Shown: positions 1 to 11,736 of the stretch, piece after piece | How positions within the stretch are numbered: position 1 is the first letter of the stretch | Layout of the letters: each line of letters begins with the position of its first letter | From: Cercophora sp. LCS_1 | Lineage: Eukaryota; Ascomycota; Sordariomycetes; Sordariales; Lasiosphaeriaceae | Direction of reading: 5' to 3' | Length of the DNA stretch: 64,000 nt | Assembly (NCBI GenBank): GCA_036250225.1 | Contig: JAPZLL010000008.1 | Location: forward strand, 496,001 to 560,000 | The notes under the pieces: generated by a model | Databases searched by the model: none | Seen by the model: the letters and a program-made list of their open reading frames with translations, nothing else | Told to the model about the DNA's origin: nothing | Position numbers and translations under genes: made by a program

Positions 1-3000
1 AGCTTCATGCGGCCAAGCACTTCCGTTGGGTCGGCGCTCAAGATGCTGTCCTCCTCGGGAAGCTTGATTTTGGCTACAGCATCCTGCGGCTTGAGCTTGG
101 GACTGGCATCGCTGTCGCGGCTACTGACCATCTCCTTGACGCTGTTGCTCATATCAACAATCAGTGGCACGACCGACGGGTACAAGGTATTGCTTGACGC
201 GTCAATCTTGATCTCTCCGTAGAGCGAGGGATCCTCTTTGCCATTGTCGCGAAATTCCACCTTAAGTGCCAGTCCAGGAGACTGGAGAGTCGTGCTGCTG
301 GGCGTCTCTTCCTGCCCAAGTTGGCCCCGTTTTCCGGGCATCGGCATACCTGGCGTGTTTGCTCGAGCGGCCGATATCATGTCCTCGGCTACTTTCTTGC
401 TCGACAAATGAACCACCGCTCCGGCAAAGTCGGCGTCAATGAGAAGCGATTCCAACCTTCTCGTCCCCAATATATTGCTGCGGCGGGCTCGCTGCACTGG
501 CTCCGAGCTGGTCGTCGACGCCGTCCCCGCGATGACGGGGTTCCAATTCTGGGATGCTTGCTGCACGTTCTTGAGGGATAGGCTGATGGAGTCATTGAGA
601 TTGGCGGCCGGGACGATGAAGCCCGAGGTAACGCGGAGGTCGAGTGATTTGCCCACAGCTTGGAAGGCCAGCCGACGTGCTTCGGAGGTCGAGACGTAGG
701 CAACACTAAAGACGACTTCTGGTAGCAGAGCCGAGTTGGCGGAGCGGACTCTCCTGTCGTAACCCTGGGGCACCATCTGCACCTGAAGGTTCTCAATCGT
801 TAGCCGGGCCGAATTTCTCGTCCGAGTACCAAACTCGATCCTCTGCAGGGAGATAACTAGATCCTCCCCTTTTCCTAACTGAGATGGTGGGTCTGGCCTA
901 TTGACCAACCACGAGATCTGAATATCGCAAATCTCAAAGGTGTACGTAATGGTTGACAGGAAGGCGTCAATGATGTCTTCCTCCTCCTCCTGTTCGGAGT
1001 CATTGATTGCGATTCGTGGCTTGGACTGCCTGAGCTTCCTCAGGTACTCTAGCTCTCGAGATGTGTCGAGATCCTTGATCTTGTCACCCATATATCCAAG
1101 GACATCGACTACGGTAGACACCGTCTCAGGGGACAGGTTGACTTCGAACCCGTCACTTTTGACATCGAAGAACCTTCTGTCCTTCCCGTCCTCGCCAGCT
1201 CGGGAGGAAGCGGTGATGAGCGCACCAAAAGCCACATTTCCACATGATCGCATGGCGTCAGGCGTGCCCTTTCGGATATCAAAGGCAATGTGCCGCAGAT
1301 TGACATGGAATTCGGGATACAGCAGCGTTGGGCCGTGCTGCTCAACTCTGTTAGCGAGCCGAAGATGGATACTGTCAAGAGCAAACGATATGTGTGCCAG
1401 TGGCGCTTCTCGGGACTTGAGCGGGCTGTTTCCAAAAATCTCGAGGCCAGCAAATGTCAGGTTAACCTGGTAGGCTAGAAGCGTCTTTTCTTTTTGCTCT
1501 GGGGGCCGCTTGGTCACAGCTTGCCGTTCCCCAGACAGCTCTTTGATGTGCTCTTGAAGAACCTTGCCCTGCTGTTGTAGCTCATTGAGCGAGTTCGTGA
1601 TCTCGGGCCGGTTCAATGCCGAGAGGAGGCTGTAGACTGCGGACGCGTCAAGTTGTACCAATTCTAGCGAAGCAAAGACGCTAATGGAATGCTCGCCGCG
1701 ATCTATGTGGCTCTTCACCTGCCCGTTGGTTGGCGGTATCTGAAGCAGTGAAATGGTCCGGGCAACATCATTCACTCTAATCTGCATCTCATGCGAGTTC
1801 TCCTTGATGTCAAAGTCGAATATGATCTCCTTGCCAAAGTTGGCCGCCATGGCTGCTCTGGACACCGTGCCATGGACTGTGTAAGTCAGGTTCCGAAGCA
1901 GCGGCAGACTGACCGTGTACTCGTCCATGAACATGGCAACGTTGACCCTGAAGGCAGATAATCTGTCCGAAATCTTCTTCTTAGGGGCATCTGTTCGCGG
2001 TGACGTAGGAAGCTGGTGCTTTAGTCTATAAAGCTGAGCAATCTCGTCTTGCACCACCAAGTCCAGCGTCTCGGCCAGGTTGATGGGATCCTGCTTCACA
2101 ACAAGACTCAAATACCGGCTACTGGCCGTGGTCTTGATTGTGTGCGAGTCCGTGGTGTGTGTTGTTTGGAGCTCATGTGAGACAAAGACGCTCGGTTTCT
2201 CCAGGAGGAACTTGGCTAGATTGTGCGAGTGGCTTCGAAGGCTCGAGTTGACGGTGTCGCAGGCGAGGATGAAGTTTGTGTCCATGAGGCCCGCCCCTCG
2301 CCTGTTCAATAAGGAGGCCTTGATGCCGCGGGCTGATGAGGATGCGTGCAGATTGATCGCCTCCATGGTGAATGATCCGTGCCCCAGAGACATAACACAG
2401 TGGATTGCCTCTGCCTGTGGTATCTTGGCGACGGCTGTGGCTGCTGCCTTTTCTGGGACAGGAGTCGGCGGGGATTGCATCCGCTTGATCATCCGCAATA
2501 TGCCACCAGCCATTTCGCAAAGTTCCCAGTTGAGATTGACAGCAGCATCGCCGCACTCTATCGTCATGACTGTTGACGGTTCCAATCCCTCGGTTCCTGT
2601 CTCGGTCGTTGCATGCGCAGTTTGTGGTTTACTGTCCACCCTTGCCGTCAGATCTAGTAGAATAACCTCGTTTTGCTTTGGCCCTGGGTCGAGAGCTAAT
2701 TGGAACCTTTTAAGTCTCGCAACAGCCATCGTGGACTGGGAAGCTGTGGGCTTGGATATAGTGGGAGACGGCCCAAAGACCAGGTTCAAGAGCACACTGT
2801 CTTCGAGGTTTTCCAGGTCCCAACTCCGCCATTTCTGGAAGGCTGCTACGACATTCTGTCGGATAACCTTCGAATCGAGATCCCGGGGTGGGCTCAGACA
2901 GTCCAACTTGGCCTTCTCCTTGCGGCTGAGCGGCTGGAATGACCAGATCTGGCGAAGACGCATTATCAGCTTCCACGAGTCAAACGTCCGTAGATGTTGT

Positions 3001-6000
3001 GAGGCGGACCGAAGTGCCGCCGAAGACCGAACCAAGACGGAGGGATCAGGCACACCCTTGCCCCCCTCAACAAGACTACGGACCAATTCTTGAAGTCGGT
3101 GTCTTTCTTGCGACGAGGCTTCGGAAAACAAGCTACCAAGTTCTGCCGCCAGAACGCTGGTACGATGGACCAAGGATGCAAGATACTCGATCTTCTCGGA
3201 GGACGCATTGCCCTGGATGTTACCAATGTCCACGTCGAAGTAGCTAACGCCTTTGCTTCCGACAGACACCATGACATTCTCAACTAGGGCTAAAGCAACT
3301 GCCTGAGGGTCGCACAATCCGTTGCTCCTCTCGACGGCAGAGACCTCGGCCGAGTTCAACCTAAGATGAAACGAGTTACGTCCTTCTTTCGATTCGGGTC
3401 TGAAAGCATCGTCCCATTTTGTCTCGGAGCGAGATGCAAAGGCAAGTTTCTTGATAACAAGATCGAACTGATCCTGCTCGCCCGCCCGGGGATCAAATGT
3501 ACCCGAGTCTGAGTTGATGAAGCGGACGTTGGCCTTTGGGACTCTGACAAGAATGTCTTGAATACTCCCTTTCATCTTCTGCTCTTTCTGCATGCTGAAG
3601 ATTTCCTTCATGGAATCAGTCTGGAGAGAATCAATGATGTCCTCAGGATCAGTTGGCTGAAGGGCAGATAGTAGCGCAGCCGTCTGCCGTAGTGCAGTTG
3701 GGTTGCAAAATGCAGTCAAACCCGAGGGCAACTCGACAAGAATACTCGAATAGGCACAGTCCTCGCTCAATAGGTCCGGGTCGACGTCACTGAGATCAAA
3801 GCCGATGGTGCCCCCCTGCTCCGCGTCTGTCTCATCATCCTCGACGCTTTGCATCACCGCCTCTTTTTGGCTGGGTCTGATACTCTCGAGTGGAAAGTAC
3901 GGTGCAAAGTAGGGGCTCGAAAAGGCGACAGTGTTGTGAGCAAGTTCTTGGCGATCGGGGTAGTCCCCGTATGTGCTGTAATAAGCCGAATGGCGTGTAG
4001 ATGCGGAAACCTCCCGCACATGAGTCCTATTGTTGACGAACTGTTGCTCCGTCGACGTAAAAGGATGAAGACGATCGCCCAGCCTGGCCTTAACACTCGA
4101 CCGCTTTGAGCTGTAGGGCTTGAAGATGCTCCCTGTGCCCGAACTGGCGAGGGACAAAAATGAGTCCTTATGCCGCAGCCCCCTTGATCGTCTCGAGGTC
4201 CCTCTAGAATTTAGCGATGACCTATCATCATCAACGTGGTCCATCGTGACCGGCAAGGGAACTGGCGGGACACTTTGCGCCGGAGGGTCTACCGGGTCTG
4301 GGACAAAGCCTTCATCTCCCAGCACACTTGGTAGCAGTAAAAAGGGCGTTCTTCTTGTCCGCTGATCTTCACGTCGAACAAGTTCCTGTTGCAGCTTTCT
4401 CTCGTTTGAGAAATTGACCTTTCTCCCTATGATTGCCACTCTCAACTCCGTCTCCAGGAGAGCGTCAGTTTCTACTTGGTGCTGAGACCGATTCTTTTGG
4501 CGTGTTGCTGACTCAGCATTCACGCAGGAAAGCTTGATGTCAGGCACTGTTATATCGGCTCGTCTTGAGTAGTGTGAACGGGCCCAATCATTGTAATTGG
4601 CATCGATCCGCCCGGTGGAAAATAGAAACGCCGCCTCGTCGATATGGAGCCATAGCCGTACCGACTGGACAGCGGCTCGAAGAAATGACACATCATACAT
4701 GATGATTGAAGATAGGGAGATGAGAGCGTTCTCATCGTCGTCAAAGGAAAAGGCAAACGCCTTGCCACCATTCATAAGTGTGGTAAGAAACTCGGTCGTG
4801 CACTCGCCAGTGACGGCCCCTGCGTTAATGTCCCAGTTGCAAAGATAGGTGGGCTCTGTTGGAGGTAAACCGAATAGGCGATGCCCGTAGATGTGGAGAC
4901 TGTCTATGAAGAGCTGCGTGCTAGACGTCGAGGCAATCGGTGTTTCCGCTCCTGTATCGGCATTACCGAGTGAGAGGTTCAGTGGCGCCGCCACTAGATC
5001 GAGCTCCATGTAATAGTTGGTGAACCGCAAGTCCAAGGAGAGACAGGCTGTGTCAATCTGCACATGGCGCTGTGAGGAATACAAGTTCGCCGGAAGGAGG
5101 ATCTTTGGGTCGTCGGCTCTTATGCTGAGTATGACATCGAGATCGTTCGATTTCTTGGGCGGAGGCTTGTTGGCCATCTCAGCCTCGGGGTTCGCGGCCT
5201 TGAGCCTCAGCATATCCTGGTATTCCTCTAGTGTTCTGAAGTGAATATCGTCGCCGAAGTAGTTGTCCTTAATCTTCATGAAATACCGAACGACGAACCC
5301 ATACAGATGAACGATAGGGGACTGGCCTGTCACATTCAGAATGAGTGTGTCCGTGTTGGAGGGTGAAGTGGTCGCGTTGTAGTTGTAACTGCCTTCCACA
5401 ACCAAGTTTTCTAGGCGGGCAACTTCCTTGGAAGCCAGAAATGCCGCCTGGGTGTTCCAATGAGGGACGTGGAGGTCAACAATACCAGTCTCTGCTCGGA
5501 TATCAAAAGGTATGGTATTCTTGCTCGGGCGGTAGTTGTCAATGGGAATGCATGTTGTCACCTGTAAGAGCGGGCTTTTGATGACGACGTATGCGTTGTC
5601 TTCCAAATCTGTGGGGTTGTCCACGATGTTGGCATCGTTGACGTTGAGAAAGAGTTGGACGTTATGCAGCTGAAAGTTGACATGGTATTTGAAGGGGGTG
5701 AAAACCAAATAATCAGCTGGTGGACCACTTGCCCAGTCGTCGACAAGGTCTATCAACAGAAAGACATGGTCGCGAAGAAGGAACAACTGCAGGTCCTCGC
5801 TGTCAATGTTGAAGCGCCACTGCCGAAGCGCATTCCATCGAAGGGGATTCGAAAGATCGCAGGTTATTCTCTGTCGGCCTGATTTCCAGAGGATCTCGTG
5901 ATTCAAGCTGCTGGATATTTCCGCCGTTGGCAGGTCCACATTCAGGGTGTTAGTGAACCCGGAAGCGCTTGCCACCATGTCCATTGAATATGATACTGTA

Positions 6001-7822
6001 GCGTTGGCGCCCACCTTCAGGTCAAGCCAGCCGTACGGCCTTGTGTGTATCGTGCTCGATTTTTCCGTTTTCTTAGATCGCCCTTTGGATTTGCGCCTGG
6101 TACGGGCATCGCCAGCCCTGGGATCGGGCTCCTTTCCTTTCCACCTCCAGTTTTTAGACTCTTCCCTGATGGGAATTCGAATGTTGACAGTGTCCTCAAG
6201 CTCCACATAAAGTTTGAATTGGGTGGGCACACGGTTTGCACCCACAGGCAGGCGAGTTGCCGCGACGGCATCTTTGCAAAGACTAGGCGCAAACATTCGC
6301 TGAAGGTCGGCTCTTCGCCGATCTGCCCAAGGGCCGTAGTTGACGGAACCGCCCCTGATGGTCAAGTTGATAGCCCAAGCGGGCGGCACATCGCCATTGA
6401 TGTTTGAAGTTGTTTCGAGTGGCCTCTCCTCCGATGATCCGGCGCCGTCGCTGACGGTTGTCACCACGTCCCAGAATATTGTCAGAGACGCTTCAGGGCT
6501 GTCCAATAGCGTTGGTACTGCAGCATACTCCGAAGATGCCCAGCGCGCTTTTTGGTCGTCTCCGTCGTCCAAATATCGTGACAGTCCTTGCCAGTGATTG
6601 GAGCCTGGAATGTGACTTGCGGCAGTGCCGATACCCCGACTTGAGCTGACAGAGATAGACTCGACCGATTTCTGCCAATAGGGGACTAAATCACGGAGTT
6701 TCCCCAACGCTCTGCGCTTTTGCTGATGCAAAAACGACTTCTTGGGAGGAGGGACTGCACCTGGCGACGAGTGATTCTCTCGGGTCGCACGATCAGCCTG
6801 CTCCTCCTTGAAATCCTGATTTTCTCTCATCTCAATGACCGGATGTTGAAATTTCAGCCGATAAAACTGACGGTAAAGATCCGGCGTTTCGGTCTCGGAG
6901 GCGTCTATCTCCCCCGTAAACAAATCGGCCTTTACGACGAGAACGGCCTTGGTATTCTCGTTGCCCATTACCACGGCGGCCTTTTCGCATGAGAGGTAAA
7001 TCGGATACATCTGCAGCAACAGGGGTAATTCGTTGCCATCGCCGGTGGATGAGTTGCCGGTTGCCTGGGCTTCTTCGGAGAGGTCGGTGTCGTTGCGAAT
7101 GGCGCTGGGTCGATTTCTCGCAGCATCTTCAAAATCGTTGGCCTTGCCGAACTGCCCATGAGCGTAGCCAGACGTATCATTCTCTGATGTTTCGAACCGT
7201 CTCGAGCGTCTCCTTCTCACCCTCGGGTGAGATGCTGTGCCCTTGGCCTCTCCATTTTCGGGAGCACTAGCAATGATCGACTCTTCGTGGCCCGTCAAAT
7301 CAGAAAGTATGGAATCGTAGGCAGGGGTTCTGTTGTAAATAAACCACTCCAACCCAAGCAGCGACACGTTGATTCGACATGGCAGCTTTGCTGAGTGCTC
7401 CCCTGAGCTACCAACGTTGTGCTTCGCGGACTTGCTCTTATCAATGCTCACTTCTCGCACCCTACGCAACCAATAAGCCCATGTTATGTGACCATTCTGC
7501 ACAAGTATTGTTTCGTTGTTCCCGTGGTATCGGAGGCCCGTGAAGAAGATGCGCCCTGCGAGTAAGGATATTTGCAGTGCCTGGATGTCGATGTATACTC
7601 CGTATTGGTGCCAGGTCCATGTCCGGATCGCCCATGATACAATCGATGCGAACACCCGGTTGAAATACAATAGGAACACGACCGACAAGACGCCGCAGAT
7701 AATTAGAGACCCGAGGAACAACCTATTACAGAGAGTCAGCAAAGAACATCCGACAAGAGAGGGCGCACGGCAACTCACGCGTTGAACTCTGGCCCATCAT
7801 TCATGGCGCCCCCGCGCGACAT
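1..7822 (-). CDS. csf1: Csf1, VPS13-like bridge lipid-transfer protein (3' end missing)
   Basis: Csf1 is the fungal member of the BLTP1/Tweek/KIAA1109 family, very large proteins that bridge membranes and are thought to conduct lipids at ER contact sites. Two exons are visible: 7779-7822 with the start ATG, a 56-bp intron at 7723-7778, then one exon of at least 7.7 kb that is still open at base 1. The phase across the intron is consistent. About 2,588 residues are seen; the family is usually about 3,000 or more, so several hundred C-terminal residues lie outside the window. The N-terminus has one hydrophobic segment at about residues 15-38 (LFLGSLIICGVLSVVFLLYF), followed by the conserved block VYIDIQALQISLLAGRIFF, GLRYHGNNETILV and the YWLRRVR motif. 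This anchor-plus-block arrangement is what identifies the family. The rest is beta-rich and low in recognisable motifs, as expected. Family assignment is confident; the lipid-transfer role is from family knowledge. Confidence 0.9.
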
Positions 7823-8446
7823 GTCTACCAGCGGCCCAAGTCTGTAGGTGAGATTCTAGGACCAAGCTGATTGCCGATACTGATCACTGAAAACCCACGT
7901 TGCGCCCGGCGCCATTCCGCCGCCTACGCTGAGAGGAACGTTTCGCAAAGCTATAGCATATCGAAGCAGGAGTAATTCAACGCTCAGGTGTGCTAATTGC
8001 GGTCGTGTTGTCGAGTCGAGGCCGTGAGTTCCTTCTCGAATATGTCTGACGAGGATAATTAAAGCTTCCCTCGGACAATTCAATTGGTACCGCGTCAATC
8101 AGCAGCGCGTTCGTTGAAGCCCGTGCGCATTTAGCACATGCATGCAGGTAACCCCGCGGTGCAGGGAGGCTCCTTCCAGCGAGCGATCGCTGTGGCATGT
8201 CAGCCTTGCCTCAGCCCGGTTTAGTGGGGAGGTAAGGTACCTGGGTACCTGATCAACTGATGAACCGTGGACGTCCAGTCGTCATCGCTCAGAGCACGGG
8301 CCCGAAGCTTCACCCTCCCAAAGCCGCCATCTCAACAACCGATTTGTTTGACGACTCTGCTAAATATGATTTAGCATCCCCGTTTTCTTCAGACCAGATA
8401 CCCAAGACGACTTCTAAGTCTCCCGTCGGGGGAGACGGCCGTGGAG
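7823..8446. promoter_or_regulatory. Divergent promoter between csf1 and the TMEM184-like gene
   Basis: This 624-bp spacer separates two divergently transcribed start codons, so it should hold both promoters. Two GGTACC palindromes lie 2 bp apart at 8236-8241 and 8244-8249. I see no convincing open frame or RNA gene here. Confidence 0.5.
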
Positions 8447-10449
8447 ATGACGGGCGGCACGGGCCAGAAGTTCGCAGTGACAACGACGGTGATCGCGGGT
8501 GTCGCGTCTCTAATCGCGACCTTGCTGTCTGTCGTGTATGGCCCCCTCTGTCCAAGTTATGTCTCTCCGGCTAACCACCAGTACTGTCCAGATCAATATG
8601 GCTCCAGACGTAGGCGATGATACCGTTACCCAACCCGAACATGCGATCAGCACTAACGCGACACAGTAAAAACTACCGAAAACCACTTCTGCAGCGATAT
8701 GTCGTGCGGATTCTCCTGATGTACGTCACTATCCTCGCAGCCAAACCCGGCGTTGCTCAATAGTATATAGGGTCCCGTTGTACTCGATCTCGTCCTGGGT
8801 CAGCATGGTCTCCCTCACGGCGGCTGCCTTCTTTGATCCGATCCGAGATATCTACGAGGCCTTTACCATCTACACCTTCTTCCAGTTGCTGATCAACTAT
8901 TTGAACGGTGAACGAGCCCTCATTATCATGACGCATGGTCGCGAACCTGTGCACCACCTCTGGCCCATGAACCATGTGCTCCCCCGCGTCGACATCTCTG
9001 ATCCCCACACGTTTCTTGCCATCAAGCGCGGGATTCTTCAATACGCATGGCTGAAGCCGATCTTAGCGCTTGCGACTATCATCATGAAGGCAACGGGTAC
9101 CTACCAGGAAGGATATCTCAACATCCACTCGGGTTATCTATGGACCGGCCTTATCTACAATGTGAGCATGACGGTCAGCTTGTACTGTTTGGGCCTATTC
9201 TGGGTGTGTATGCACCACGATTTGGTTCCTTTCAGACCAGTCCCAAAGTTCTTGTCCATCAAGGCCATCATCTTTGCCTCATACTGGCAAGGATTCTTCC
9301 TGTCCATTTTGGTATGGTTGGGTGCCATCCCTGACCAGGTCGAAGGATACACTCCCGACAACCTCGCTGCCGCCATCCAGGACTTCCTCATCTGTGTCGA
9401 GATGCCTGCTTTTGCCATCGTCCACTGGTACGCCTTCTCCTGGCACGATTTCGCCGACAACCGCATTTCTTCAGCCAGGATGCCTATGTGGTATGCTGTG
9501 AGAGACGCATTCGGCATTGTTGACCTAATACAAGACTCCAAGGAAACGTTCACGGGCGATAAATATGGATATCGTCTTTTTGACTCGGGAGACAAGATCA
9601 TGGCTCATGAAGCTTCCAGGTCTAGGCTCGCCCGTCTGAAAGAAGGCATGCGATATGAACGGGGAGGCAAGGCCAAGTACTGGATCCCGAGACCTGATGA
9701 GATCAACCAAAACACCCCGTTGCTAGGTGGAAATGGAGGCCCGAGTAGGAGAAGCGAGTCTCAATCTCCCCATTTGAACAGCATGGATGAACTTGTACTG
9801 GATCCCGATGAGGAGATGCTCTACGAGAACGCCAGGAAACTCGAATATGGCGACTGGAACGCACGTACCCCATTTCTTCTTGTATCAGCATGTCCGCTAA
9901 CATTTCGGTCAGTACCCTGTGATCACGGCTAACGAGCCAGCAAGCTCACGATACCGATCTCCGTATCCCAGCCCGTACCAGACCACCCCTTACCAAAACA
10001 GCCCGAGGAGCAGCGTTTATCAGCAATCTTCGTCCAGTTCTGCCCCATCTCTGAATCCAAATGCACCATTGGAACGACGGAGAAAAGCCGCTCCGGATGG
10101 ACCTCAAACCGGGGCTAGGGATAAAAAGGGGAAGAAAAAGGAGAAGGCGCCCAACGCCTCAAGTTCGACCAAGACTCACGGCGCGGATCCTCTAGAAATT
10201 GCTTACGGACCCACCATTGGCACCCATCCCCAAATCACCGAAGACGATTTTGAAGTCGACACGGAAACGGGCCTTCACAAGCCACAAAAGAAAGCAGAAG
10301 CAGGAGGCCGTCTCAGTCCAGGGCTGCTGGGCCCTGATGACAGCCCGTTCGGAGAAGAGTCAGACCAATGGGGTAAGGGAGATGAGGAGAGTGGAAGCAA
10401 AGGCGTATCATACACAGGAGCCCATGACCAGAACGTATGGGAGAGGTGA
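8447..10449 (+). CDS. TMEM184/Ost-alpha family (DUF300) membrane protein, Hfl1-like
   Basis: Multi-pass membrane protein of the organic solute transporter alpha/TMEM184 family (Solute_trans_a, DUF300). The fission-yeast member Hfl1 is a vacuolar membrane protein that binds lipidated Atg8. Exons: 8447-8535, 8592-8609 (18 nt), 8667-8720, 8771-9860 and 9913-10449, giving 595 aa with exact phase at each junction. The start is the first ATG after an upstream in-frame stop; it opens a hydrophobic helix (VIAGVASLIATLLSVVSIWL). Family blocks follow: KNYRKPLLQRYVVRILLMVP, NGERALI, then several hydrophobic helices, ending with WYAFSWHDF and the conserved YGDWNYPVITANEP. The C-terminal tail (about 170 residues) is Ser/Pro/Lys-rich and looks disordered and cytosolic. 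The last intron is GC-AG (see its own entry). Transport activity is not shown by the sequence; a vacuolar or autophagy role is inferred from Hfl1. Confidence 0.85.
9861..9912 (+). other. Non-canonical GC-AG intron
   Basis: This 52-bp intron begins GCACGT and ends TCGGTCAG, with a CTAAC branch site at about 9897-9901. Using the adjacent GT four bases downstream shifts the frame and stops within a few codons. Only the GC donor restores the conserved junction YGDWN|YPVITANEP. If the intron is retained, the frame stops at 9932 and the protein loses its roughly 180-residue C-terminal part. Confidence 0.75.
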
Positions 10450-11736
10450 CACGGGTGATGTCCACTACAGATGTCTGCACGGTTTTGAGATACCCAACTT
10501 CGTGGTTTCGGTTAGAATGGGCAAGCGAACATAGCAGGTGGTTAGACTGGCAGAGAAAGACTGCTGGCGGGTATAATGCACGTTTAGTCTGTTTGCGAGA
10601 GTCCCTTTACCATGATGTTGAATACCAATCCATGTGGCAACAGTGAGCTGGGCTTTGGGTGCAGACAACCAATCTCGAAGCTCGTGTCATTAAAGTGGGC
10701 CCGGAGCTCAGGATCAGCTCTCCAACCGTTGGGCTTCTCGAAGCTCGACTTGAGCTAGCAATTCGGACGAAGCTCACCGCCTGCAGTATTTTTTTGTTCT
10801 TTTTCGACTTTTCGATCCCCGCGATTTGGGTGGGTCGAGCTTGCCCCTCCAGCTCACCTGGGCTTGATAACGGCCATGAGCTCACCAACGCTCGGTGTGT
10901 GTCATTCCCGTTGTGAGAATTCCCGCTTTCGAAACAGACTCAGACCGGCGAGACGCATTGAGCAAGGCTTGGGTCTTGCCTGACGCGCATGGATTTTTTG
11001 TGGCAGCCCAATCCAATCCTTGATTTTACCCAACATCCCTGCGTGAGCCGAAGCGGGCCCCAGCTCAAGGGTTGGCGTTCGGTTGGCAGGACACCTGGTG
11101 ATGGAGCTGCAGCTTGCCAACCTCGGAATACCTGCCAGAGCCGCCGAAAACCGGCAACGATGGGTTTTCTTTGGGGGCCGACATATCGATATGAGTGATG
11201 AATGTTGGTGGGCGTGTCAGCAATGCAAAATAGTCAAACGGCGTGCTGAAAACAGAGCTTTGATCTTGCAGGTGCTCTCGAACCGAAGGAGGGGCAAAGT
11301 GGGCAGGGCTTGACCCTCGCCCTTCAGTCGCATCAGCCGACGCACAACTTTGACCGGGGGGCCAATGGAGGGGCACGAAATCGATATCAAGCTGCCCCAC
11401 CATCCACCTTTACCCCTCCTCCCCTCCCCATCGCCGTTTTGCGTTCTCACTTTTTCCCCTCGCACTCGCAATAAAGGCGACGGAGCAGGCTGTTGTCGTT
11501 TTCCATCGTCCTTGACGCCTTCCTCAATCCCTCTCCAAGGCTATCCAGTTATCCGGTCTGAGGCCTGATAACTAAGATAACCGCCTAGAGGACCACCGGG
11601 ACACTGGTTTGTCAGCCCTCGGGACCTTTCGCCAACCTTTTACAAGAGAAAAAAAATCTCTTCGCCCTCAGAGGCACCTTCTCTCACCTTTCATCATCAA
11701 CCCCATTTTAGCAGGTCACCCGTCAATACCGCCAAA
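10450..11736. promoter_or_regulatory. Intergenic: 3' UTR of TMEM184-like gene and eEF2 promoter
   Basis: This 1.29-kb spacer lies upstream of eEF2. The stretch at about 11401-11470 is strongly pyrimidine-rich on the coding strand (runs such as CCCCTCCTCCCCTCCCC), typical of promoters and 5' leaders of highly expressed filamentous-fungal genes. A second pyrimidine-rich stretch lies just before the ATG. No supported gene is seen in the spacer. Confidence 0.5.

Noticed and set aside
2080..3093. 337-codon plus-strand open frame inside csf1
   Set aside because: Fully antisense to the continuous csf1 reading frame and without protein-like motifs.
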